NCBI GenBank assembly: GCA_039545355.1
Contig: BCJJ01000027.1
Coordinates: forward strand, 351,575 to 415,574
DNA length: 64,000 nucleotides
From: Trichosporon coremiiforme
Lineage: Eukaryota > Basidiomycota > Tremellomycetes > Trichosporonales > Trichosporonaceae
Direction: 5' to 3'
Shown: positions 11,654 through 21,943 of the stretch, one piece after another
Layout: each line of letters starts with the position of its first letter
How positions within the stretch are numbered: position 1 is the first letter of the stretch
Program-made: the position numbers and the translations under genes
Notes under the pieces: model-generated
Told to the model about the DNA's origin: nothing
Seen by the model: the letters and a program-made list of their open reading frames with translations, nothing else
Database searches by the model: none

Positions 11654-12554
11654 TCACTTGGATGGCCACTCATCCCCGTTCTGGCAGTACGCATGTATGT
11701 CCATGACTGTGCGGTTGAACATGGCCCATTGCCATCCCTCTGCCGCCTTCGGTTCCTCGACGCACGGCAGCGGCTTGCCTATCTCCTGGGGCGCGGGCCG
11801 CCATGCACACCGTGGGTTGCCAACAAAAGTCTGAAACTGCTCCCAGCGGCACTTGCCCTTGTCTGGGTTGCCGCTTCCCGGAGGCACCGAGTCACGGTAC
11901 TGCGCCGCCAGCACTGCGTATGTGTACGGATGTGACTGATCTTTGATGAATGCGTTTAGGGCGTCGACTAGGCAGCCCAGATGGTCTGTCGGGACGGCTT
12001 GCACGAAGTGCATCGCCTGGAGTCAGAACATCCTGGAAGAGACAAGTGTGCAACGTACACGAAGCGCCGGATCGCCGCCGCACTGCAGCTGCTCCCTCAG
12101 TACACCGCACACCGCTTTCCTGCCCGCCCTGTACGTTAGCACAGCGGTGATGAGGAGCTCACTCAGTTTCGCACCACGATTTGATCACCTTGATGAGCTC
12201 GTCGGTAGGTGGCGGCCCGTTCGGGCCCGTGAAAAGCTCCATGTAAGCCACGATCTGAGCCTTGTCCAGTTTGTCCAGCTTTTCTGGAGTTGAGGGTGTC
12301 GCAGTCTCTGGTGGAACCGCTATCGCCACCCCTGCTGGGAACCATGGGAAGAAGTTGCCGCCGTATATGGCCGGGGTTGCCCGTGCTGGGATTCCGCAGC
12401 AGCACAACAAGGACAAGGACTTCGCAGTGGCGGCTGATGGTGATGGGAGAACAGCCTGCGGCTGCACTGGTTTCCGCTGGAAGCCGGGCGGACAGCAGGG
12501 ATTCCAGGGTGCCTCGGGGTAGTCAAACGGTTTACACTCCGGCTCGAAGGACAT
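11654..12554 (-). CDS. Conserved-looking Cys-rich protein of unknown function
   Basis: Three exons: 12554-12163, 12128-12059 and 12016-11654 (274 residues). Intron 1 is only 34 nt, with a GCTAAC branch site and GTACAG acceptor; intron 2 is 42 nt with a GTACGT donor. The frame stays open and phases match (2 and 0). The N-terminus is Pro/Cys-rich (CKPFDYPEAPWNPCCPPGFQ), followed by an Ala/Pro linker, then a region with evenly spaced Cys (KSWCETE, AVCGVL, LQCGGD, LGCLVD, GKCRWE, PRCAWR, LPCVEE, AYCQNG) that may form disulphides. There is no clear signal peptide at the start. No family recognised. A 1.9-kb spacer separates it from the divergent PDA1 gene. Confidence 0.65.
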
Positions 12555-14429
12555 GCCGATGCAGTATGTGAGGTTCGGTGGTGGTGTGAGGGGAGGCGAT
12601 GGCGGAAGGAAGGGGGACGTTGAACAGCAGCTGCACTTGGATGGCCATCACATCATGGGACCTAACAAGGCAGGAACACTCTAGTGGATGGGAGCCGAGC
12701 GATCGCGGTCTCGGAGGATGATCTGGCTGCGGCAGCCCGAAACTAGCGTGTGAGTCGGGAAAGGCGTGGATGAACAGTGAATCGCGAGATGGGAGTGAAC
12801 ATCAGTTTGGCAGGTTCAGATGCACGAGTATGATGCGTATACGCAGGCGAGAACGCAGTTGGGGAAAGATTTGCGCGCTGCTTCCTTCCTTTGTCAGTTT
12901 CGTCGCTGTCGTCCCCCTCTCTTGCGCCACCCCTCCATCGGCGGTCGCTTGATCAAAAGAAGTAAGAAGAGATAAAGCGATCGGGTACGTCCGCAGTGCC
13001 TCGCCTGGCACCTCAGGCATCACGTCTGTTCGATCTGTTCGCCCCGCAGGGGCCAAGGGCACCTGCATGCCTGGCACGTACCTTGCTCCGCCTTCGTTGT
13101 GCTTGTGCGCATCGTAGAAGCCCAGCCGCGGCCCGTGCGCCCCGCTTCCTGCGCCCCCGACGCCTTCCCCGCCAACTCGGGAGCTTGACGGCCTTGGCAC
13201 CGCGGTACCATGCACTGAGCGGTTCTTTCGAGTCTCTCAGTGGTGAACAACCCATGGCGCCATGACAGACACTCTGTATTTTTCCCTGTGCGTGAGACTA
13301 GAGCTCAGCATCTCCTGATAAGGAGCCTTGGTCACTTGCTTCTTCTGGGCGCGCCGAGCTCTGCCCCTTCCGTGATGGAGATCAGTTCGAAGACCATGTC
13401 TCGCTGTCCACAAATGGGGACTGTCGAATATCCGCGGATGTTTTGCCGGATCTAGGACTTGCAAGCTCAGAGATTCCCGCAGAGTTGCTCGATTGATCGA
13501 TTGCTCACGCCAACGCTTCTTCTGCAGGATCCGCCCTCGTGTTTTCGCCCCACTGGACGCCAGCTGGGCGCGGCTCGGCAGCTCGTTAGGAGCAGACGAA
13601 GTGGCGGAGAACTGCTCTGGCGCCACCACCTACTGCCTATTCGCTGCCACACTGCTCGCCCTCGTTGACGACCGGGGGCCTGGACAGAAACTTAAGATTG
13701 CGGGCTAACCGAGTGCTGTGCCGTTTCCTTGGACCGGACAACAGGCGCGGGTGCGGCACGGCGGACCTGGATCTACGGGGTAAACGGATCGGCAGGTCGG
13801 TATGCCCTGCTGCATGGACCGGAGTTAAGAGTTGCAGAAAGGTCACGAAACCGATGCGCAAGAGAATGGATCGGATTGAACGAGTGGAAAAGATTGGACA
13901 GTAAAATCATCTCCGATGTCGAAAGTGCGATAGGAACGAGACCCGGGACGCGACCGGCGACCGGACGTTCGATCGCGCGACTCCCCGTGACGGAAAGTCC
14001 CCTGGTCGGAGATGTGGGTCGCCTTATATGGGCATCCTAATGCGGATTGTAATGATTTTCCATTTATGATTAGGAGATTGGACATGACATGGCCGTAGCC
14101 GCCGTGTGCCGCGCCGAGGAGCCCCAGCGGCACTGCGAACGGACCGGAGCGGCAACCTGGATTCGAAATTCAAGTGCCGACACGTGACTCTCACCCCCAC
14201 CTGGATGCTTCTAGGCCGGCTGGCTGGACCTATGTATGCAGTCACTACCGTCATAGCAGCATATCGAGCGCAGGAAAGACTCCGCTCTCATCGGCATACC
14301 GCCCGCGGCCCGCTTGCCTTGGTCATCCCCAACAACCGCCCCCACCGTCCAGCGCCGACACAGCTCTTCAGGCTACTCGAACCACCCGTCTTCCTCAACT
14401 TTTCCTCATTTCCTTCCCCCATCGTCACC
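12555..14429. other. Divergent intergenic region before PDA1
   Basis: 1.9 kb between the Cys-rich unknown (-) and PDA1 (+). Minus-strand frames at 12802-13215 and 13237-13629 lack recognisable motifs and I do not call them. A pyrimidine-rich run at 14380-14425 directly precedes the PDA1 ATG and is likely its leader. Confidence 0.4.
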
Positions 14430-15946
14430 ATGCTCTCCGCCTTCCGTGCAGCGAGCCTTCGTGCTCCCCGAGCGTACCCAGTGAGTAGCCCACGATCACA
14501 TCGCACTAGGCCGCTGGATGGCGCACCCAGTCATATCTCACGACGCCATTGCCGCCGGCATTAAGGCAAAGGGCGGCACTCGATTTCTCAATCCACTACA
14601 GCAAGAACGCATGCTAACCCGGCCTTCAGTTGAACGCCGTCGCGATCCGTGGTCTCCAGACCGCCGCCGACAAGAGCTCGCTTCACAAGGATGTCGTCGA
14701 GGTTCCCACGGAGGGTGACAAACCGGTATGCATCACAAAAATGAAAATCCCGACTTTCCGCCCGTGCTGACTTCCCGTGCAGTTCAAGGTCCAGCTTCCC
14801 GCGGACTCGTTCCACGCATTCAAGTGCGACGCGCCTTCGGACCAGACCATGGTCACGAAGGACGAGCTGATGTGGATGTACGAGCGCATGGTGAGTGCTG
14901 ACCGAAGTCGCGGCGGTCGCCCGACTGCGATCAACCTATGACGTTTACTGCTGGGAATCGGAAGTCCTGACACCCCCCAGGCCGCTATGCGCCGAATGGA
15001 GCAGGCCGCCGACGCTCTTTACAAGAGCAAGTTCATCCGTGGATTCTGTCACCTTGCCATCGGCCAGGAGGCCGTCGCAGTCGGAATGGAGGCTGCCATC
15101 ACCCCCGAGGACCATGTCATCACCTCGTACCGTTGCCACACCTTCGCCGTTCTCCGCGGAGGAACGATCAAGGGTGTTCTTGCCGAGCTGATGGGCCGTG
15201 AGGACGGTATGTCGCACGGAAAGGGTGGCTCCATGCACATCTTCACCCCCAACTTCTTCGGTGGAAACGGTATTGTCGGTGCCCAGGTCCCTGTTGGTGC
15301 CGGTCTCGCCTTCGCCCAGAAGTACCAGAAGAAGCCCAACTGCACCTTCGCTCTTTACGGTGACGGAGCTTCCAACCAGGGACAGGTCTTCGAGGCGTAC
15401 AACATGGCCAAGCTCTGGAACATCCCGTGCGTCTTCGTTTGTGAGAACAACAAGTACGGAATGGGCACGTCTGCCGAGCGTTCGTCGATGAACACCCAGT
15501 ACTACACCCGCGGTGACCAGATCCCTGGTATCCAGGTCAACGCCATGGACATCCTCGCCGTTAAGCAGGGATGCGAGTTCGCCAAGGAGTGGACTACTTC
15601 CGGCAAGGGTCCCCTTCTCATGGAGCTTGTCACCTACCGTTACGGTGGCCACTCCATGTCCGACCCTGGAACCACCTACCGTACCCGTGACGAGGTCCAG
15701 CAGATGCGTGCTGCGCACGACCCTATTGCCGGCCTCGGCAAGTACATTGTCGAGTGGGGCGTTGCTTCTGAGGACGACCTCAAGGCGATCGACAAGGAGG
15801 CTAAGGCTGAGGTCAACAAGGCCGTGGAGGAGGCCAAGAAGAGCCCGATGCCCGGTCACCACGAGTTCTCCCACGACATTTACGTCTCTGGCACCGAGCC
15901 CCCTCACATGCGCGGCCGCACCAAGGACGAGATCTACTCCAACTAA
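14430..15946 (+). CDS. PDA1: Pyruvate dehydrogenase E1 component, alpha subunit (mitochondrial)
   Basis: Thiamine-diphosphate enzyme that decarboxylates pyruvate and passes the acetyl group to E2 lipoate in the mitochondrial matrix, as an alpha2beta2 tetramer with E1 beta. Four exons: 14430-14480, 14630-14725, 14783-14890 and 14981-15946 (406 residues, close to the usual 400-420). The first exon encodes an Arg/Ala/Ser-rich mitochondrial presequence (MLSAFRAASLRAPRAYP). The Mg/ThDP motif runs from GDGASNQGQ (about residue 212) to ENN about 28 residues later. The regulatory loop YRYGGHSMSDPGTTYRTRDE carries the serine phosphorylated by PDH kinase in relatives. The C-terminus also matches the family. 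Introns fall only in the 5' third; the long last exon uses strongly biased codons, suggesting high expression. Confidence 0.97.
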
Positions 15947-17001
15947 TTTAATCCTGTACTGGCAGTCAAGAGAGCAGCCTTGTTATGAATATTCGCATTA
16001 GACAGACACCGTGTTGCTGTTGCTGAGTGTGGCCCATGATCAACGCACTGACCTGAGTAGCGAATCCTGCTGTCTGGAATTCCCGGGCTGATGCCGCTCT
16101 GCTTCCGGCGACCCTGGCGTTGCCGGGGCGCTCGCTGGACCAGTGCACTGGAGCTCTTCGAGCATCATGGCGACTGCCTTTGAGCTCATCTTCCTTCACG
16201 CCCTTGTCTCGGATGAATAGGAGGTCTGTCTGCCTCCTCCGTTCGTCTGCCGGTATGCATGTCGGTCACGTCAGAGCCTGGGTTTTGGCACGCTGCAAGA
16301 GGTGTTCGATGGTCAGCCGCCGCCGTCGATAGCCCGTGCCCTTACAGAAATGTGTGCAGCGAACGCAGGTGCTTCTGGGGGGTTCCTTGGAGGAGGCTTT
16401 TTGCACAGGAGTGCATCTTCCTTCAGCTCAAATCCGTACGTCTTACATGAAGATCGCAGGGCTTTCCATCGATACATCGAAGCTTACGAAAAGCGCGGTG
16501 ACTGTCAATATCACTGTCCGCCTGATAGCATCGGAGGATATCTCCGGGGGGCGAGCCTCAGAATTCTGCACAGGAAGCAGACGTCTTCCCAGAGCTATGA
16601 GGAAGGGAGGCATCGGTTTCCTTCTGGTAAAAGCAGCTAGAGCCAGAGTCATGGCTCACGCCGGGAAGGAGAAGCTTAAATGCCGCCTGCAGAAGTGCGC
16701 CTTCGCAACTAAATATCTGTTTTCAGCCCCAAGAAAAAGAAACGATGCACACAGGCTCCTTGCATACGTAGTGCAAACAAACTCATGCATGCTTTGCGGT
16801 CTGCATGGACACGCAAGGACGTCCTTCCCTGCACAGGTGCCGCCACTCGCCACCGCATTCGCTCCCGCCGGAACCAAACAAAGAAGTCGTGCCCAGCTGG
16901 TCTCGCCGGTGCCGTCAGCTGAATTCCAGCCCTGAGCCCACACCACCAACACACCTTCGACGATCACGACCACTGACGACCACGAACGGCGACAAGACGA
17001 C
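15947..17001. other. Intergenic between PDA1 and the Aurora-like kinase
   Basis: 1.05 kb. Holds the PDA1 3' region and the kinase promoter and leader. Frames such as 16336-16935 (+) have no recognisable domain and are not called. A pyrimidine-rich stretch (17040-17110) lies within the first intron of the next gene. Confidence 0.4.
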
Positions 17002-18312
17002 ATGGGACTCGAGCCGGGTGTCAGCGCGTGAGTTCCCTCTACTCCCTTTCCCCTTCTTCTTCCCCTCACTCTCGCTTCCTACTCTCCTCCTCCCTGCTCC
17101 TGTCCTCCTTCGCCTCTCGTACTCCGTGCAAGCACCGCTGTGATAAAGTCCACTTAGCTGACTGCAGGCACGGCGTGTCACGGAAACTGAGTGACTTCGA
17201 AATCGGCAAGCCGCTCGGTAAGGGCAAGTTTGGGCGCGTGTATCTCGCGCGGCTGAAGGCTCAAAGTGGCTTCTTACTCGCCCTCAAGTGTCTCGAACGA
17301 GGGCCAATCGAGCAGCACGTCACGCTCAGTACGCAGGTTGAGCGTGAGATCGAGATCATGGCGAACCTCAGGTGAGTCTCCTATTGACAGGCGAGATTCT
17401 GGGCGAAGGACAAAAGAGGGCGGTGGAGGACGAGAGATCTAGCATGCTGGCCAGCTCGCAAGTCGGACGAAACTGGAGGAGGCAAGCCAAGCTGACCTGC
17501 AGACACCCAAACATTATCCGGTTGTACGACTACTTCTACGACGAGCGGCATCTTTACCTCATGATGGAGTATGCGGGGTCAGGCGAGCTGTTCCACCAGC
17601 TGAACAAACGGGGAAGGTTCAGTGACCGGCGGAGCGCTATGGTGAGACTTCCCCTCCTCTCTTCACCCACCCTTCCACTTTGCCTCACTCTCCCAGACTT
17701 CCACTGGCCCCGAATGCCGAGAAAAGTGCTGACAGTAGTACACATACCAAGTCTCCGAAGGCCTGGCGTATCTGCACGCGAAGAACGTGATCCACCGGGA
17801 CATCAAGCCGGAGAATCTGATGATCGGCCTGAATGGCGAGATCAAGATCGGCGACTTTGGGTGGAGCGTCTACTCTCCCGAGGAGCGGCAGAGCACGTTG
17901 TGCGGCACGCCGAGCTATATCTCGCCCGAGATGATCCTAGGCAAGACACACGGCAAGGGCGTCGACGTCTGGGCACTTGGCGTGCTCGCGTACGAGATGG
18001 TGACCGGCGACGAGCCGTTTGCCGGCAAGGATCAGAGGAGTGAGTGCAGTCCGCTTCGACCGTGGCCGTTATAGGCCCTTCGGGTCTGACGCCAGAGCAG
18101 GGAGTGTCTCTGCTCATTTGTCATCAAGTTGAGCTGACACAGCAGCCGTCCACCGACGGATCTGCACCCGTGACGTGCGCTTCCCACCGTACGTGACGCC
18201 GCAAGCGCAGGACTTCATCCTGCGTCTCCTCGAGCTGCGACCAGAGGACCGCATGTCACTGTCGAGCGTGAGGGAGCATCCGTGGATCGTGAACAACGTT
18301 GTCCTAGACTGA
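17002..18312 (+). CDS. IPL1: Aurora-family Ser/Thr protein kinase
   Basis: Aurora kinases are the catalytic subunit of the chromosomal passenger complex and correct kinetochore attachments. Five exons: 17002-17027, 17168-17371, 17503-17641, 17739-18039 and 18143-18312 (279 residues). Seen: Gly loop GKGKFGRVY (26-34), Lys49 in [14 protein letters not shown] with Asp144, the Aurora hallmark DFGWSV (162-167), activation-loop Thr176 in STLCGT, and C-terminal REHPWI. The N-terminal extension is only about 17 residues, shorter than in most Auroras. The P+1 loop reads [10 protein letters not shown] where Auroras normally have GT-[LI]-DYLxPEM, so specificity may differ. The last acceptor is a CAGCAG tandem (exon start 18143 or 18146), giving TAV or TV. 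Borealin, another passenger subunit, lies at 36431-37621. Assignment rests mainly on DFGWSV and overall similarity. Confidence 0.88.
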
Positions 18313-18819
18313 TTACCCGTCACTTGCCGTCCAGCACGAGCCTCGATGAGGGTGTAAGCAGTGGCCGGGTGTAGACCAACTAGATACATAGAACCTGTAG
18401 ACAGGCAGTAGAGCCGTCGACGAAAAGACGTTATGCTTCACGATGTAATGACTGCAACGCATGCGACGGCTGGGCGGCTGGTCGGAGCAACACCACGGGG
18501 TCTGGCAGCGTGGACGCCGCCAAGCCACTGAGTCTCGGGAAGCGCTCCAATCCCAGCCACCCATCGCTCAGCCACGGCGTGATCAACGACGCGAGATGAC
18601 ATGACGAGCCCCAGGAAGTAGTCCCAAAAATCCATGGGTATGGCATAGATGCTACAACAGAAGATGCAATTATAATGCGTAAGATAGCAGGGGTAGCAGA
18701 GGGAGATCAGACTGGGATCGGAGTCGTGAGATGGGAGCGGCCTGGATTTGACAATGCAGCTCTGGACAAGATGGAAAATGAGGGGTGAAGCACAACTTGA
18801 TGAAAATCGAAAGAGACGA
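18313..18819. other. Convergent intergenic region
   Basis: 507 bp between the ends of the kinase gene (+) and the membrane-protein gene (-). It should hold both 3' UTRs. No gene seen. Confidence 0.5.
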
Positions 18820-19578
18820 CTACCGCTGGCGGGCGGCCGAGGTGCTCGCCGACATGAGCAGACGGCGAAACGCACTCTGCCTTGGCGGCTGGGGCTGGAC
18901 GGGCTTCTTCTTCTTTCGCTCCTTCGGGGGCGGACGGAGGGCGTCGAGATCAGCCCACGGCGTCGACACAGGCACACGCAGCGACGACACGGCCATCGGA
19001 GGGAACTCGTACTCGTTGTCGTTGAGATTCTTAGGTGGGCGGAAAGTGGGGTATTCCTCGTCGGCGGAGTAGGACAGGCTCGGATCCGGCATGGCGATAA
19101 GAACGGCGACGTCGACATACGGCTGCTCGTCTGACTCAGCCTCATGGGCAGGGACGGCAATGGAGACGGGCTGGAGTGAGCGGGAAGTTACCAGGGAAGC
19201 TCCAGAAGCAGGAATACCCACCTGCAGCCCAACACCCATGTTCTTTTGCTCCTCCCAGCCGATTTCCTCATCGGCCACCTCGGCGTACTCGCCTCCGACC
19301 TCTGCGTCCCAGATCTTTGGAGTGGGCCCGAGCTTCTTACGCCGAGTGCGACCTGCAGTGTTTACGCGCGGCGCTCCAGGCATGTCGTACAGGTATCCGT
19401 CGTCCCCGAAGACAACGCGGCCGTCGCCTCCACCGTGAGCAGCCGCAAGCAACTGCTGCCGCCGGTGACGACGCAGCATGATCGTCGTGACACCCGCAGC
19501 AAACACACCGCACGCGACGACGGCGACAACAACGTACTGGTACGTCGCGGCAACGACGTTTTCGTGGTCGGGGTTCAT
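18820..19578 (-). CDS. Predicted single-pass membrane protein, function unknown
   Basis: Uninterrupted frame of 252 residues from the ATG at 19578. In-frame codons continue upstream to 19818 but encode a Ser/Pro/Thr/His-rich stretch typical of leader DNA, so I prefer the inner start. A short N-terminus (MNPDHENVVAATYQY) is followed by a hydrophobic segment at about 14-34 and a basic stop-transfer cluster (RRHRRQQ), giving a predicted outside-short, cytosol-long topology. The tail contains an acidic patch (WDAEVGGEYAEVADEEIGWE), a Tyr-Pro motif (EEYPTFRPPKNLNDNEYEFP) and a basic KERKKKKP segment near the C-terminus. No domain recognised; such proteins are often adaptors, but that is a guess. 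Confidence 0.65.
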   Translation of the reverse strand: MNPDHENVVAATYQYVVVAVVACGVFAAGVTTIMLRRHRRQQLLAAAHGGGDGRVVFGDDGYLYDMPGAPRVNTAGRTRRKKLGPTPKIWDAEVGGEYAEVADEEIGWEEQKNMGVGLQVGIPASGASLVTSRSLQPVSIAVPAHEAESDEQPYVDVAVLIAMPDPSLSYSADEEYPTFRPPKNLNDNEYEFPPMAVSSLRVPVSTPWADLDALRPPPKERKKKKPVQPQPPRQSAFRRLLMSASTSAARQR

Positions 19579-20356
19579 GGCGAACAGCGGGGATTTGGGA
19601 AGGAAGGTGGGAGCGGGTCGAGAGAAGGTGAGAAGTGTGACGGTGCCCTTGGCGAGAAGAAGAAATGGCCGACAGCGGCGGGCGGTGGGCGGGTCGTGAG
19701 TGGAAGCCGGAGAATCCACTAGCGCTGTGTGACCTGCTGATCCATATATCGCTCGGGTGAGTTTGGTGGAGTGAGGTACGTGGTGAAGAGGTATAGACAA
19801 GTGATGAGAGATGTTCACGTATCAAGATGACCGTTCGGCACTCGGCAGGCGGCAGACTGATGAACTATGCTGCTGGCGCTGAGCCGCTTGGCACTACATC
19901 ATATCTGTGCATTACAATTTTTTCCCTGTGAATACCCACTTGCTCTAGTCCGGTTACTAATCCACGCGAGGCTGACGGTAAATCTGGAATGGACGCCCCC
20001 TCACGTGGTCCCAGTCCTGGTCTCCCCATTCGCTTTATGCTGTACAAGTGGTGAACTAGTGCAGCGTATCCACGCACCTGGAACGCTTCGTCCGAGGCTG
20101 CCCCTCCGTCTCAATTGGTCTCATCTGGCCGGGCCCAACTACTATATTCATGGGTGCATAGGATGTGGTTTTGAATGAAACAGAAATGGCACAACAGGAA
20201 GGCCTGTGGAGGCTCCGGGAAGGGACTATAAAATGCGGTGTGTATGTACTGATGTAATATTCTTGCTTTTGTGTGGTTCGGATATGTGCAATGTCGTCCT
20301 TGGGGGCGTCAGGAATCGTGCGGTTGGTTTGGGAGCGGCCGCGTATGTTGCGTGTG
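19579..20356. other. Intergenic, membrane-protein promoter and Cut8 3' side
   Basis: 778 bp between two minus-strand genes. No gene seen. A plus-strand TATAAAA occurs at 20227-20233 but no convincing plus-strand coding sequence follows it. Confidence 0.4.
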
Positions 20357-21587
20357 TCATCCACGAGCGGCGAGCCATCCAAGCTCATTCATGAATCGAT
20401 CACGGATGGGCTGGAGAGCGTGACGGAAGCCGATAACCAGAGGGTTCACTCGCTCCGAGGGCGGGGGAGGCATGCTGATCGGCATGGCCCACGACACCGA
20501 CGGTGCGGCAGCTTGAGCCGCCTGGGGGGGCTCACGGGCGAGCTGGTCAAGGCCGTCCGCCCAAGACTGTGCCATTGACTGCGGGAACATGCCACCACGA
20601 TTGTTGACCTCATCACTGATGCGAGTGAGCCATGTCCCCCAGGTCGTCAGCACGAGATTGGCCAGCTCGAGGAAGGGCCGGGCGCTCGCGGGCGGCCCAT
20701 CGGGAACAATTGGCAAGATCTGAAGGGCGTGTGCTGTAAGTGCATGCAGAAGATGGTAGAGCGTATTCGGCTCAACTGGCTCCTGCGTCGATGACGGCTG
20801 CGAGAAGAACTTGAGGTACGTGGACGCCGTCTTGGTGAAGTTGTCGACCTGCTCCTCAACGCGGTTCCATCGCCGTGTCGCAACGTATCCCTCCTGAACG
20901 TCCCAGGACCCCGCTGCCCGTCCTATCTTGGCAACGATGCGCTCCAGTTGCTCCAAACAGTTGTCCAGGGGCGGCTGCGGGATGCGACGGAGGATGCGAG
21001 GTGCGAGCGACGGGTCCTCGTTAATAATGTCCATAAGAATGGGGAGGTGCGACGTCGAGGGAAGTGAAGCTAAGGGATCAGCATAATCTGTCACTCTGTA
21101 ACTTACCGAGCAGCAGGCCAAGATCTGGACCGTCAGAGGTAGTAGAAGATTCCTCGGTCTCCTTGCGGATGCGCTTGATTGCCTTGCTTCCAGCGATCTT
21201 ACGTTCACGACGATCATCATCATCCATTCGACGACTTGACAAGGAAGGGGACCCAACAGGCGACGAGGAAGACGACACTGACGATGCGCGGCGGGTTCGC
21301 TTGTTCGATAAAGTCGGAATAGGAATCGAGGTAGTGCGAGGTGGCGAGGCCCGTTTCAATGGCGATGACGGGCCAGCCGAGCCGAAGCCAGTCGAGGCGA
21401 ATCCAGGAGACGCCGCTCCGAAGCCATGGTGAAGACCGTTGAACGCACCGGGGCGAACGGGTGAGCCGAGAGTCATGCCAGGTTGTCCGAACCCAAAGCT
21501 CAGCGGCGACATGGTCGCCGGTGCGCCGAAGCCGATCATGTTGGGAGGGTGCTGGGTAAGGGGGTGGGCCATGTCGCGGGAGGACAC
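20357..21587 (-). CDS. STS1: Cut8/Sts1 nuclear proteasome tethering factor
   Basis: Cut8/Sts1 anchors 26S proteasomes at the nuclear envelope and is needed for normal mitosis. Two exons: 21587-21107 and 21069-20357, separated by a 37-nt intron (397 residues). Residues 1-110 are low-complexity (Gly, Phe, Pro, Ser). A basic stretch (NKRTRR and RRERKIAGSKAIKRIRKE) could serve as nuclear localisation signal and the Lys-rich proteasome-binding segment. The splice then restores the Cut8 helical-bundle start: LGLLLASLPSTSHLPILMDI, followed by the signature NEDPSLAPRILRRIPQPPLD, and helices ending RHALQPIRDRFMNELGW. Divergent from DRG1 with 356 bp between starts. Assignment from the PELxxxIxxxIPxP-type motif and layout; good but not certain. 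Confidence 0.82.
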
Positions 21588-21943
21588 TCCACAAAGTGAA
21601 GCAATTCTTTAAGAGAAGGCCCTAGTGTCGCTCAGCGGGTGGACAACGATGAGTGGTGATGAAGCGTCTGACTGGTGGGACGGTTCACTGATCCACTGTG
21701 GTCAAGCCATCGGTGGGTGCGGGGGCTTGGATGATTCAGTGGCAACAGCGCGGAAGAAAAATTACACGTGTGCAACTGGAGACCCTGTCTCACCTTCTGC
21801 AAAGCACCACCATAGCGATTGCTTTGACATTGATAGACCTCGCTCACGCACATTAACGTCCAGCTCGACTGCTGATAACGCTGAAAAACTCGGAAACGAG
21901 ACGAACGTATCGACTTCTCTGCACGCACAAAAGGGACGCCAAA
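21588..21943. promoter_or_regulatory. Shared divergent promoter of Cut8/Sts1 and DRG1
   Basis: 356 bp between the two ATGs. No TATA box stands out on either side. Control elements were not identified. Confidence 0.45.

Noticed and set aside
14945..15907. 320-codon minus frame over PDA1
   Set aside because: Val/Leu/Gly-rich antisense shadow of the biased PDA1 exon.
20227..20233. TATAAAA on the plus strand
   Set aside because: Lies just beyond the stop of the minus-strand Cut8 gene, and no plus-strand coding region follows.
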